Positions 23,682 through 34,071 of a DNA stretch of 64,000 nucleotides are shown in pieces. Below the pieces are notes generated by a model. The model did not search any database. It was not told the origin of the DNA and saw nothing but the letters and a program-made list of their open reading frames with translations. Made by a program: the position numbers and the translations under genes. Numbering within the stretch: position 1 is the stretch's first letter; each line of letters starts with the position of its first letter. The stretch comes from CAZGAQ01 sp964523405 (lineage in GTDB: Bacteria > Planctomycetota > Phycisphaerae > UBA1845 > Fen-1342). The stretch is taken from contig CAZGAQ010000014.1 in assembly GCA_964523405.1 (NCBI GenBank), forward strand, positions 55,364 to 119,363. Direction: 5' to 3'.

Positions 23682-25739
23682 ATGAAGTTGTCGGCGCCTT
23701 GGATACTATGCGCGGTGGGGTTGCTCGCCGTTGGGACGTGGGGAGGAACCGCTGCAGCCTGGGCGGCCGCCCCTTCGGCCCATGCGGGACCGGATCGCAC
23801 GGTCATACTGACCGGAACGCAGGTCACGGTCTCGCTGAGCGGGGCCATCGCCGACGATGCCGATGGTTTCACGGGGCTGTCCTATGCGTGGACACCGGCC
23901 ACTGGCACGAGCATCAGTTCCTGGACCGCGCGCACCGGCAGCGTGGTCACGACCAACGCTCCAGCGGCCGCGCAGGTGGTCCTGACGACGCCGGGCACGT
24001 ATGCATTTACCCTGACCGTAACCGACCCGACGGCGCTGACGGCCACCGACACGGTGACGATCTTCGTGCTGACCGCGCCGGCCGCTTCGGTCTACGATCC
24101 GCCGGCAACGTATTACGATCCGGCGCGCCCGGGCGGCCTGTGGCAGACGGGCACGACCCTTAAGACCTCCCTGCGAACGATCATCACGACGGGCATCGTG
24201 TCGCGCAACTACGATGCGGCCCGGTACTCGCTACAACTGCTGGATCAGGACCCGGCGAATCCCAACAACGTCATCAACATCTACACCGGCACCTCGGTAC
24301 TCGGAACCTGGGACAGCGGCACGACCTGGAACCGCGAGCACCTCTGGCCGCAGAGCCTGTTCAACAACGACAGCACTGTGGTCGGGGAGTCATTCAACCT
24401 GCGGCCGTGCAATCCGAGCGTAAACAGCTCGCGCGGCAACAGCCCGTACGGCACCAGTACGGGCTACTGGGATCCGGACCACGGTGCGACGCAGGACCGC
24501 GGTATCGTGGCACGGGCGATGTTCTTCATGGAAACACGCTACGCGCAGCTAACGCTAGTGAACGGACTGCCCTCTGTATACCACATGGGCGATCTGGCCT
24601 CTCTGCGGACATGGCATTACCAATATCCGGTGAACAATGCCGAGCGCCGCCGCAATCACCTCGTGTACAGCCCCACGGACAATCCTTCCTACTACCAGCA
24701 CAATCGGAACCCCTACGTCGACCATCCCGAACTCGTCTGGGCCATCTGGGGCACAAGCCCGAACGACAGCCAGTTGTACGTCAGTGCATCGGCGCCGGCG
24801 GATGGCGCTTCGACGGCTCTGGTCGACCTGGGACGCGTCATCATGGGCGCGCCACTCTGGCCGGCGCAGACCGTGACGTTGCACAAGACCGGCACGACGC
24901 CGACCACGTACAACGTATACACCAGCGGCTCGGTTGTCGGTACGCCGGTCGGACCGCGGCAGGCTTTCGTCGGCGGCTCGGTCAACCGCGACATGCTGGT
25001 CGGGCTGACGAGCATGATGCTCACGCCCGGCGAAGTGACGGGGCAGGTCACGATCGACAACACCGACCTGACGTCGGCCGGTGCGGGGCAGGGCGCGGCG
25101 GACGGCGACGACGTCATCACGGTCGTCGGTGACGTGCTCGCGCATTCAGACGCCTCGTTCAACGCGGCGACCGATCAGAACACGCTGACGGTCGATTTCG
25201 GCACGGTGGCGGCGGGCAGCGGTTTGCACACACTGCCGGTGACGATCCACAATCGCGCGAGCGCGCCGGGCTTCACCGCGGCGCTTGACCTGACAGCCGT
25301 GACACCAGCAGGCCACACCAACGTGCTTAGCACGGACATCGTGCCGTTTGCCGGGCTGGCAGGCGGCAGCAACGCGAACTTCACGGCGACGTTGGATGCG
25401 GACGCCGCCATAGGCACGTACCAGGCGACGTACACGCTGGCGGTGGCCGACGAGTATCTGCCGGGGGCAACGGTGGGGGCGCCGCTGGTTTTGACGCTCA
25501 CCGCGCAGCTCGCGCCCGCAGGTTGCCGTGGCGACGGGAATTGCGACGGCACGATCAACTGGCGCGACATCGACTACCTGGTCGCGGCCCAGAACGACAA
25601 CGAGTCGGCCTGGGCGGCGTTGTTTGCCCCGCCGGGCCCAACGTGTCCGTTCAGCAACCTGGACACGAGCGGCGACGGCGCCGTGAACTGGCGCGATATT
25701 GACCCGTTCATCGCGCTGATGAATACGACGTGTCCGTAG
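23682..25739 (+). CDS. Secreted endonuclease I family nuclease with dockerin-like C-terminal module
   Basis: A 685-residue exported protein. Signal peptide residues 1 to about 30, then a PKD/Ig-like domain (to about 130; PSAHAGPDRTVILTGTQVTVSLSG...GTYAFTLTVTDP). Next is an endonuclease I (PF04231) domain with WNREHLWPQSLF near 215, NLRPCNPSVNSSRGNSPYG, and GDLASLRTWHYQYPVNNAERRRN. This family cuts DNA and RNA outside the cell with a His/Asn metal site. After beta-rich linker domains, residues from about 614 hold two Ca-loop repeats (GDGNCDGTINWRDID and DTSGDGAVNWRDID), a dockerin-like pair that may anchor the nuclease to another exported protein. AGGAG precedes the ATG. Confidence 0.87.
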   Translation: MKLSAPWILCAVGLLAVGTWGGTAAAWAAAPSAHAGPDRTVILTGTQVTVSLSGAIADDADGFTGLSYAWTPATGTSISSWTARTGSVVTTNAPAAAQVVLTTPGTYAFTLTVTDPTALTATDTVTIFVLTAPAASVYDPPATYYDPARPGGLWQTGTTLKTSLRTIITTGIVSRNYDAARYSLQLLDQDPANPNNVINIYTGTSVLGTWDSGTTWNREHLWPQSLFNNDSTVVGESFNLRPCNPSVNSSRGNSPYGTSTGYWDPDHGATQDRGIVARAMFFMETRYAQLTLVNGLPSVYHMGDLASLRTWHYQYPVNNAERRRNHLVYSPTDNPSYYQHNRNPYVDHPELVWAIWGTSPNDSQLYVSASAPADGASTALVDLGRVIMGAPLWPAQTVTLHKTGTTPTTYNVYTSGSVVGTPVGPRQAFVGGSVNRDMLVGLTSMMLTPGEVTGQVTIDNTDLTSAGAGQGAADGDDVITVVGDVLAHSDASFNAATDQNTLTVDFGTVAAGSGLHTLPVTIHNRASAPGFTAALDLTAVTPAGHTNVLSTDIVPFAGLAGGSNANFTATLDADAAIGTYQATYTLAVADEYLPGATVGAPLVLTLTAQLAPAGCRGDGNCDGTINWRDIDYLVAAQNDNESAWAALFAPPGPTCPFSNLDTSGDGAVNWRDIDPFIALMNTTCP

Positions 25740-25771
25740 ACCGAACGGTCGGAGCAATTCAGCGAAAGATG

Positions 25772-25804
25772 AAGCGGTCCGTCGGGAACACCGGCGGACC
25801 GCTT
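25772..25804. terminator. Bidirectional terminator between nuclease and serS
   Basis: A 14-bp stem with one G-U pair (AAGCGGTCCGTCGG / CCGGCGGACCGCTT) and a GAACA loop, followed by TCGTTTCG on the plus strand and by CATCTTTCGC on the minus strand. It lies midway between the two convergent stops. Confidence 0.75.
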
Positions 25805-25832
25805 TCGTTTCGCTGCACTTTGCCGGCAGGCG

Positions 25833-27119
25833 CTACCGGGTAATCCGCTCTCTCCCGCCCATATGCTTCCGCAGCGCCGCGGGCACCGTCACGCTGCCGT
25901 CCGCGTTCTGGTTCAGCTCCAACAGCGGAATCAGAATCCGCGGGCTCGCCACCACCGTGTTGTTCAGCGTGTGACAGAATTCCGGCTTGCCCGTGTCGCT
26001 GCGGCGATAGCGCAGGTTCAGTCGGCGGGCCTGAAAATCGTGGAAGCGGCTGGCGCTGTGCGTCTCGCCGTACGCCTCGCGGCTGGGCATCCACGTCTCA
26101 ATGTCGAACATCCGCACCTTGCCCTGCCCCATGTCGCCCGTACAAACCTCCATCAGCCGGTACGGCAACTCCAGCGCCTGCAGCACGGCCTCCGCGTTCG
26201 CGATGATCGCCTCATGCCACTTCCGCGACTCGGCCGCGTCCGCCTTGCACAGGATGACCTGCTCCATTTTGTCGAAGAAGTGAATGCGGTAGAGCCCGCG
26301 CGTGTCCTTGCCTGCGGCGCCGGCCTCGCGGCGGAAGCACGTGCTTCGCGCGACGTACAGCTTGGGCAGCTCGGCTTCTTCGAGAATCTCGTCCATGTGA
26401 TAACCGGTCACCGGCACTTCGGCCGTGCCGACCAGCGACTGCCCGTCGCGCTCGCAGAGGTAGACTTCGTCGCGGTGCAGCGGGAAGAAGCCCGTGCCTT
26501 CCATGAGCTTGTCGTTGACCAGCACCGGCACCGTCAGCGGCACAAAGCCGCGCTCCATCATCAGGTCCCACGCCAGCCGCAGCACGGCCTCGTGCAGCAT
26601 CGCACCCGCCCCGCGCAGCACATAATTGCGCGCACCGGCAATTTTCACACCACGGTCCACGTCGAAAATGTCCAGCGCCGTGCCCAGCTCCAGATGGTCC
26701 TTGAACGGGAAACCGAAGTCAGCCTTGTACTTCGGCGTGCCGTGCCGCCGCACCTCGACATTCTCGCGGTCGTCGCGCCCGACCGGCACGCCCTCCTCGT
26801 AGGCCGGGATTTGCGGCACCAGCAGCATAAGCTGCCGCAGCTCCGCATCGGCCTGCTCGCGCTGTGCGTCCAGCTCCTTGAGTCGCTCCTTGATCTGCCC
26901 CATCGCCTTGGAAAGCTCTGCCTTCTGCTCTTTCGAGGCCTTGGCAATCTGCTCCCCGGCCTGCTTCTGCTGGAAGCGCAGCTCGTTGAACTCCGTCTCC
27001 AGCGCCCGCCGCCGGCGATCGACCTCCAGCACCTGGTCGATGTCTACCTTCATGTTCTTGTCGCGCGCCGCCCGCTTCACCAAGTCCGGATTCTCGCGAA
27101 TCACCTTCAGATCGATCAT
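25833..27119 (-). CDS. serS: Seryl-tRNA synthetase
   Basis: A 428-residue class II aminoacyl-tRNA synthetase of normal length. The N-terminal 100 residues form the tRNA-binding coiled-coil arm (LKVIRENPDLVKRAARDKNMKVDIDQVLEVDRRRRALETEFNELRFQQK). Motif 2 is visible as ARSTCFRREAGAAGKDTRGLYRIHFFDKMEQ, and motif 3 near the end holds NTVVASPRILIPLLELNQNADGSVTVPAALRKHMGG. It charges tRNA-Ser and tRNA-Sec with serine. AAGGA precedes the ATG. No T-box leader is recognisable in the 250 bases upstream. It appears to be a single-gene unit. Confidence 0.97.
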   Translation of the reverse strand: MIDLKVIRENPDLVKRAARDKNMKVDIDQVLEVDRRRRALETEFNELRFQQKQAGEQIAKASKEQKAELSKAMGQIKERLKELDAQREQADAELRQLMLLVPQIPAYEEGVPVGRDDRENVEVRRHGTPKYKADFGFPFKDHLELGTALDIFDVDRGVKIAGARNYVLRGAGAMLHEAVLRLAWDLMMERGFVPLTVPVLVNDKLMEGTGFFPLHRDEVYLCERDGQSLVGTAEVPVTGYHMDEILEEAELPKLYVARSTCFRREAGAAGKDTRGLYRIHFFDKMEQVILCKADAAESRKWHEAIIANAEAVLQALELPYRLMEVCTGDMGQGKVRMFDIETWMPSREAYGETHSASRFHDFQARRLNLRYRRSDTGKPEFCHTLNNTVVASPRILIPLLELNQNADGSVTVPAALRKHMGGRERITR

Positions 27120-27376
27120 CCCGCGATTCCTTTTTGGCCAACACGGTCGGAGCGTCTCCGGCCGGAATTGTCACGCCGGAGCATTCTAGCTGGACAGCGG
27201 GCATCCCGCGACCGACGGCGGACCGAGACGCCCATCCCGCCCCGACCGCCGCCAGGCGTGCCGCCGCGCTTGCACGTCCGCCCGCCGGCCGGGACACTAT
27301 TCGGCGGGTCCGCCCTGCGAATACTGGCGTCGGGCGGTCTCCTGCCGGAGGTCACGGCCAGTAGAAATGGAGCCCC

Positions 27377-28666
<1,290 letters not shown>

Positions 28667-28698
28667 CTCAATATCGCCGGTAGCTCGCGGCTGCGTAG

Positions 28699-28720
28699 CG
28701 TCAGCCCTCCGTGCCTGACG
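28699..28720. repeat. CGTCAG...CTGACG intergenic hairpin, copy 2
   Basis: CGTCAG and CTGACG flank a 10-base loop (CCCTCCGTGC), 32 bases after the DUF1015 stop. The 5' side matches copy 1 at 5448. Its position suggests a transcript end. Confidence 0.45.
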
Positions 28721-28843
28721 TCGAGTGCTGGCACCGGCGCACTGCGCCCGGCACGAAGCCGCTGCCGCGCGGCAGAACGAGCGCGGCATGAGCCGGCCGG
28801 CGGTGCTCCGCGGCCGGCTTCGCCGCTTTCAGGAGAACGAACG

Positions 28844-29407
28844 ATGCCGCGGATTACGAAGGTCTACACGCGGACGGGCGACGATGGCTCGACCGGGCTG
28901 GGGACTGGCGCGCGCGTCCCGAAGACCGCCCCGCGCATCGCCGCCTACGGAACCGTCGACGAATTGAATGCGGTGCTCGGCGTCGTGCTGGCCGGCAGTG
29001 TCGCCGCGGAATTGGTCGCCCCGCTGCAGCGCATTCAAAACGAGCTGTTCCACGCCGGGGCCGAGCTGTGCATTCCCGAGGCGGATCGCCCGACGCACGC
29101 GGGGCCGCGGATCGAAGCGCGACACGTGGCCGCCCTCGAAACGCTCATGGACCAGCTCAACGAGCGGCTCGACCCGTTGTCCAACTTCGTGCTCCCGAGC
29201 GGCACGCCCGCGGCCGCGCATCTGCACGTGGCCCGCACGGTGTGCCGCCGCGCGGAGCGCGACGTCCTGCTGCTCGCGCAGCACGAGCCCGTCGGTCCTG
29301 AGCTGATCAAATACCTCAATCGCCTCTCAGACGCCTTGTTTGTGATGGCCCGGTTCGAGAACAAGGTGGCCGGCCGCGACGAGCCGGTGTGGGATAGTCG
29401 GGCATAG
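28844..29407 (+). CDS. PduO-type ATP:cob(I)alamin adenosyltransferase
   Basis: A 187-residue enzyme making adenosylcobalamin. The N-terminal ATP-binding motif KVYTRTGDDGSTGLGTGARVPKTAPRIAAYGTVDELNA is complete. FVLPSGTPAAAHLHVARTVCRRAERD carries the conserved Arg/Glu block of the active site, and YLNRLSDALFVMAR the family end. It converts corrinoid for B12-dependent enzymes, none of which is encoded nearby. AGGAG precedes the ATG. I looked for a cobalamin riboswitch in the 170-base leader and saw none. Confidence 0.95.
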   Translation: MPRITKVYTRTGDDGSTGLGTGARVPKTAPRIAAYGTVDELNAVLGVVLAGSVAAELVAPLQRIQNELFHAGAELCIPEADRPTHAGPRIEARHVAALETLMDQLNERLDPLSNFVLPSGTPAAAHLHVARTVCRRAERDVLLLAQHEPVGPELIKYLNRLSDALFVMARFENKVAGRDEPVWDSRA

Positions 29408-29467
29408 CGCCAGCACCGCCGCCACTCTCGTCGCGCAGACTTCGTCCGGACTCTGCAACGAACAGGA

Positions 29468-32400
29468 TCATTGCCCTGAGTTGCGATGGGTCGTGTCGTC
29501 CGCTTCGCGCCGGTCGGCAAACCACTGCAGCAGGTAATAGAACACCGGCGTCAGGAAGATGCCGAAGAACGTCACGCCCAGCATGCCCGCGAACACGGCC
29601 GTGCCGAGCGTACTGCGCATCTCAGCCCCCGCGCCCTTCGCCAGCACCAGCGGCACGACGCCCAGAATGAACGCAAACGAAGTCATCATGATCGGCCGCA
29701 GCCGCAACCGCGACGCCTCGATTGCTGCGTGCCGTCGATCCAGGCCGTGTTCGTGCTGCTGCTTGGCGAACTCCACAATCAGCACGGCATTCTTGCAGGC
29801 CAGCCCCGCCAGCACGACGAACCCGATCTGCGTGAACAAGTTGTTGTCCATGCCGCGCGCGTACGCACCGGCCAGCGCACACAGCAGGCTCATCGGCACA
29901 ATCATGATGATCGCCAATGGCAGCAGCCAGCTCTCGTATTCCGCGGAGTGCGTCAAGAACACGAACAGGATGCACAATGGGAAGATCAGGATGGCTGTGT
30001 TACCGGCCAGCAGTTGCAGTAGCGTGATCTCGGTCCACTCCGTGGCCATCGACGCCGGCAGCTCCCGATCCGCCAGCGCTTGCAGCTGCGCCAGCGCCTG
30101 CCCGGAGCTGACCCCGGGCGCCGGTGCGCCGTTGATCGCGGCCGCCGTATACATGTTGTAGCGGTTGATCAGGATGGGGCCGCTGATTTCGTTCACCCGC
30201 GCCACGGTCGCGAGCGGGATCATCTCGCCCGCCGCGTTGCGCACAAACAAACGCCCGACGTCCTCCGGCCGGAAACGAAATTCCGCAGCGGCCTGGAGCT
30301 TGACCTGCCAGGTGCGGCCAAATTGGTTGAAGTCGTTGACGTAGGACCCGCCGAGGTTGGTCTGCAGCACGTTGAACACGTCCGTCAGGGCTACGCCGAG
30401 CATCTTGCACTTGGTCCGATCTACGTCGACGTACAATTGGGGCGTGTGGGCGCGGAACTGGGAAAACAGCCCCAGCAGTCCCTCGGTGCGATTGCCCTTC
30501 TCCACGAGGTTTTCGACCTGGCCCTGCAGCATCGCGAGCCCGTTGGCCCCACGGTCCTCAACCATGATCTTGAACCCCCCCGCATTACCGAGGCCATCCA
30601 CCGGCGGCGCGCCGAAAACGGCCACCTGGGCCTCCTGAATCTCGTGGTAGTATTGGGCACGCAGCCGGGCGGCGATAGCGTTCGCCCCCAATGCCGGATG
30701 GTGGCGATTGTGGAACTCGTCGAGCACAATGAACACGGAACCGAAGTTCGAACCATTGGCACCCAGCAAGAACGACTGCCCCGCGATCCCCACCGTGTGT
30801 TTGACGCCGGGAGTCCCGCGCGCGATCGCATCCACGCGCTGCAGCGCGTCCTGCGTGCGCTCCACGGATGCGGAATCCGGCAATTGCAGGTTGGCCATCA
30901 GATAGCCCTTGTCCTGCGCCGGGATGAAACCCGTGGGCACCATCCGGAAGCCGAAGTACGTTGCCACCAGCAGCGCGCCATAGACCAGCATCGTGAACGC
31001 GGCACCGCGCAGACAGAGCGTCACCAGTCGACCGTATACCGCCGTGCCCCAGTTAAACACGGCGTTGAAGCCCCTGAAGAACCAACCGAATAGGCCCTCG
31101 AGGACGCGCGTGAACACGTCCGGGCGAGTGCCGTGCGGGCGCAGCAGCAGCCCCGCCAGGGCCGGGCTGAGCGTCAGCGAATTGAAGGCCGAAATCAGTG
31201 TGGCGGTCGCGATCGTCAGGGCGAACTGCCGGAAGAACTGCCCCGTGATCCCCGCGAGAAACGCGGTCGGTACGAAGACCGCACTGAGGCCGAAGGCGAT
31301 AGCGATGACCGCCACGGTCACCTCGTCCATCGACTTCTTGGCGGCTTCCCGCGGCGCCAGGCCCTGCGCAATCCAGCGCTCGACGTTCTCCACGACGACA
31401 ATCGCGTCATCCACCACGATGCCAATCGCCAGCACCAGTCCGAACAGCGATAGGTTGTTCAGGCTAAAGCCCAGCACAGCCATCACGGCGAATGTGCCGA
31501 CCAGCGAGACGGGAATGGCGATCAACGCGATCAGCGTCGAGCGCCAGCTCTGCAAGAACACGAGGATGACGAGGGCCACCAGCACGAACGCGTCCCGCAG
31601 GGTCTTGAAGACCTCCACGATGGACTCCCGGATAAACGGCGTCGTGTCATAGACGATCGCGTAGTCCAGACCGGCCGGGAAGCGTTGTTTGAGTTCCGCC
31701 ACCTTCGCGCGCACGCCGTCGGCTGTCGCCAGTGCGTTGGAGCCCGGCAGCTGAAAGACCGCCAGCCCGACGGAAGGCTGCCCATCCAGGGTGCAGGACT
31801 GGTCCTGGTTCTTGGAACCCAGTTCGATCCGCGCCACGTCGCGCAGGCGTGTCAGCTCCCCCGCCTTGCCGGTCTTGATGATGATCGCGCCGAACTGCGC
31901 CGGCTCGGTGAGCCGCCCCAGCGTACTCATCGTGTACTGGAAGTCCTGGCCGGCTGGGACGGGCGGCTGCCCGATCTGACCCGCGGCAACCTGCACGTTC
32001 TGCTCCTGCACGGCCTTGACCACGTCGCCGGACGTCAGGCCACGCGCCCAAAGCCGCTCCGGGTCCAGCCAGACGCGCATGCTGTAGTCCTGCTGGCCAA
32101 GCAGCGCCACATCGCCGACGCCGGTCAGGCGAGCCAGCTCGTCCTTGAGCTGAATCGTGGCGTAATTGCTGAGGTAGAGCTGGTCGTAGCGACCGTCGGG
32201 CGCGAACAGGTTGACCACCAGCATGATGTTCGGCGACTTCTTCTTGGTGATCACGCCGGTCTGCTTCACCACGTCGGGCAGCGTCGGCAGCGCCATCGAC
32301 ACGCGATTCTGTACGAGCACCTGGGCCATATCCAGGTCCGTACCGAGCTTGAAGGTGATGTTCAGGCTATACGCGCCGTCGTTCGTGCACTGCGAGGACA

Positions 32401-32635
32401 TGTACAGCGCGCCTTCCACGCCATTGACCTGTTGCTCGATCGGCGCGGCGACGGTGTCGGCCACGACCGTGGCGCTCGCCCCCGGGTAGCTGCAAGACAC
32501 GCTCACGGTTGGCGGCGTGATCTCCGGATACTGCGCCACCGGCAACGTGAACACGGAGACGCCCCCCGCGATCGTGATGACAATGGACAGTACGGCCGCG
32601 AAGATCGGGCGATCGATGAAGAAGCGTGAGATCAC
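29468..32635 (-). CDS. RND multidrug efflux transporter, inner-membrane component (HAE1 family)
   Basis: A 1055-residue transporter of AcrB/MexB size. The start MISRFFIDRPIFAAVLSIVIT is the family N-terminus. Two sets of six membrane helices flank large periplasmic loops. The helix-4 proton-relay DD pair is in AIGIVVDDAIVVVENVERW, and the helix-10 segment in AGLACKNAVLIVEFAKQ contains the conserved Lys. It would drive proton-coupled drug export with the adaptor encoded upstream. GTG start with GAGGA before it; the gap to the adaptor stop is 13 bases. No outer-membrane TolC-like gene or TetR regulator is adjacent. Confidence 0.95.
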   Translation of the reverse strand: MISRFFIDRPIFAAVLSIVITIAGGVSVFTLPVAQYPEITPPTVSVSCSYPGASATVVADTVAAPIEQQVNGVEGALYMSSQCTNDGAYSLNITFKLGTDLDMAQVLVQNRVSMALPTLPDVVKQTGVITKKKSPNIMLVVNLFAPDGRYDQLYLSNYATIQLKDELARLTGVGDVALLGQQDYSMRVWLDPERLWARGLTSGDVVKAVQEQNVQVAAGQIGQPPVPAGQDFQYTMSTLGRLTEPAQFGAIIIKTGKAGELTRLRDVARIELGSKNQDQSCTLDGQPSVGLAVFQLPGSNALATADGVRAKVAELKQRFPAGLDYAIVYDTTPFIRESIVEVFKTLRDAFVLVALVILVFLQSWRSTLIALIAIPVSLVGTFAVMAVLGFSLNNLSLFGLVLAIGIVVDDAIVVVENVERWIAQGLAPREAAKKSMDEVTVAVIAIAFGLSAVFVPTAFLAGITGQFFRQFALTIATATLISAFNSLTLSPALAGLLLRPHGTRPDVFTRVLEGLFGWFFRGFNAVFNWGTAVYGRLVTLCLRGAAFTMLVYGALLVATYFGFRMVPTGFIPAQDKGYLMANLQLPDSASVERTQDALQRVDAIARGTPGVKHTVGIAGQSFLLGANGSNFGSVFIVLDEFHNRHHPALGANAIAARLRAQYYHEIQEAQVAVFGAPPVDGLGNAGGFKIMVEDRGANGLAMLQGQVENLVEKGNRTEGLLGLFSQFRAHTPQLYVDVDRTKCKMLGVALTDVFNVLQTNLGGSYVNDFNQFGRTWQVKLQAAAEFRFRPEDVGRLFVRNAAGEMIPLATVARVNEISGPILINRYNMYTAAAINGAPAPGVSSGQALAQLQALADRELPASMATEWTEITLLQLLAGNTAILIFPLCILFVFLTHSAEYESWLLPLAIIMIVPMSLLCALAGAYARGMDNNLFTQIGFVVLAGLACKNAVLIVEFAKQQHEHGLDRRHAAIEASRLRLRPIMMTSFAFILGVVPLVLAKGAGAEMRSTLGTAVFAGMLGVTFFGIFLTPVFYYLLQWFADRREADDTTHRNSGQ

Positions 32636-32648
32636 GGCGAGTCCTCAC

Positions 32649-33854
32649 TTACTGGCCGGCCGGACGGGTCGCGGGAGTCGTGGTCGGGGAAGCGCCGCGG
32701 CGCGTTGTGGCCGGCAGCGTCGGCATCGGCGCCGACACCGGCTTGACGGTACTGCCGGGGCGCACGCGCTGGATGCCGTTCACGATGACCCAGTCGTCGG
32801 CCTGCACACCCGCGGTGATGACGCGCAGGGCGCCCTCCAGGGGGCCCACCTGAACCGGGCGGTATTCGACGACATTCTGGGCATTGACGACCAGCAGATA
32901 ACGTAGGCCCTGGTCTGAACCCAGGGCCCGTTCAACCACGGTCAGCGCCTGGTAGGGCAGGCTGATCGGCACGCGCAGGCGGACGAACAGGCCCGGCAAG
33001 AGCAGGCGTTGCGCATTGTCAAAGCGGGCCCGGATCTGGATCGTCCCGGTGCTGGGGTCCAGCGCGGGCGCAATGTAGTCGATGCGACCCTCATGTGGAA
33101 AGCCGGCTTCCGTCATCAGTCCGAGGTAGACGAGCGGCTCCACCTCCGGCTGGGACGCGGGCGACCCGGCGCGCGCGGCCTGCTGGCTGCGAACCCGCTC
33201 GCGCAACATCAGCACGTCTTGCTCACTGGCATTGAAGTAGGCGTAGATGACGTCGTCGTTCACCAGCGTCGCCAGCACGGTGCTGTCGGCTGTGACGATG
33301 TTCCCGGGGTCAACCAGGTTGCGACCGATGCGCCCGTGAATCGGGGCAGTGACCGTACAGAAGTCGAGATTGAGCTGCGCCGTGTGCAACTGCGCCTGCG
33401 CTTGCGCGATCTGGCCGATCAGCGAATCGCGTGTCGCCAGCGCCGTAGTCAGCTCGTCCTGGCTCGCCTGCCCGCGCTCCGCGAGGCCCTGCACCTTGCT
33501 CAGGTCCGACTTGGCTTTGACCAGTTGAGCCTGCAAAGCCGCCTCGGCACCGGTAGCGCTGTCGAGCGCGTTCCGAAACGGACGTTCGTCGATCAGGAAC
33601 AACTTATCCCCGCGATTGACCAGGTCGCGCGGGCGAAAGCGAACTTCCTGCAAGAACCCCGTCACTCGGGCGCGGATCTCCACGGACTCCATGGCGGTCG
33701 TGGTTCCCGAATACTCCAGCGCTTCGGTCATTTCCTGGACCAGCGGCTGGCTGACGGTGACCTCGGCGAGCGGCGGCGGTGCCGTCGCCTTCTGCCGCTC
33801 GCAGCCGCCCAGCCCCAGTGCGAGCAGCCCGCCCAGAATCGCGACACGCCACAT
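32649..33854 (-). CDS. RND efflux periplasmic adaptor (membrane fusion protein), lipoprotein
   Basis: A 401-residue adaptor of the AcrA/MexA family. ATG 33854, with AAGGAG upstream, gives a lipoprotein signal ending LGLGGC, so the mature protein is lipid-anchored. Then come a beta-barrel/lipoyl half (VEIRARVTGFLQEVRFRPRDLVNRGDKLFLIDERPF), an alpha-helical hairpin (AEAALQAQLVKAKSDLSKVQGLAERGQASQDEL) and the second lipoyl half (CTVTAPIHGRIGRNLVDPGNIV). It links the pump to an outer-membrane channel. The last 30 residues are Thr/Pro-rich. It leads a two-gene operon with the transporter. Confidence 0.93.
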   Translation of the reverse strand: MWRVAILGGLLALGLGGCERQKATAPPPLAEVTVSQPLVQEMTEALEYSGTTTAMESVEIRARVTGFLQEVRFRPRDLVNRGDKLFLIDERPFRNALDSATGAEAALQAQLVKAKSDLSKVQGLAERGQASQDELTTALATRDSLIGQIAQAQAQLHTAQLNLDFCTVTAPIHGRIGRNLVDPGNIVTADSTVLATLVNDDVIYAYFNASEQDVLMLRERVRSQQAARAGSPASQPEVEPLVYLGLMTEAGFPHEGRIDYIAPALDPSTGTIQIRARFDNAQRLLLPGLFVRLRVPISLPYQALTVVERALGSDQGLRYLLVVNAQNVVEYRPVQVGPLEGALRVITAGVQADDWVIVNGIQRVRPGSTVKPVSAPMPTLPATTRRGASPTTTPATRPAGQ

Positions 33855-34071
33855 CGGAATACTCCTTGCTTGGTTCCCGGCACGCGCGCAGCGCGCACTG
33901 TACCGAACGGGAATTGCTGGCACGACCGACAGGTGTCTGAATCCGCAACGTAGCGCTACGGCGGTTTCGCCATAGCGCGCATTCTACGGCGCCGCGCGCG
34001 GGGGGCAACCGGTACCGCGTCTGACTCGGCGGCGCCCCAACCGCGTGAAGATCACCCGTTCGGCCGACACT

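Noticed and set aside
27120..27376. T-box leader for serS
   Set aside because: No T-box sequence or specifier stem is recognisable; only a normal ribosome-binding site is present.
28667..28843. Cobalamin riboswitch before the adenosyltransferase gene
   Set aside because: No B12-box or conserved core; only a short hairpin is seen.
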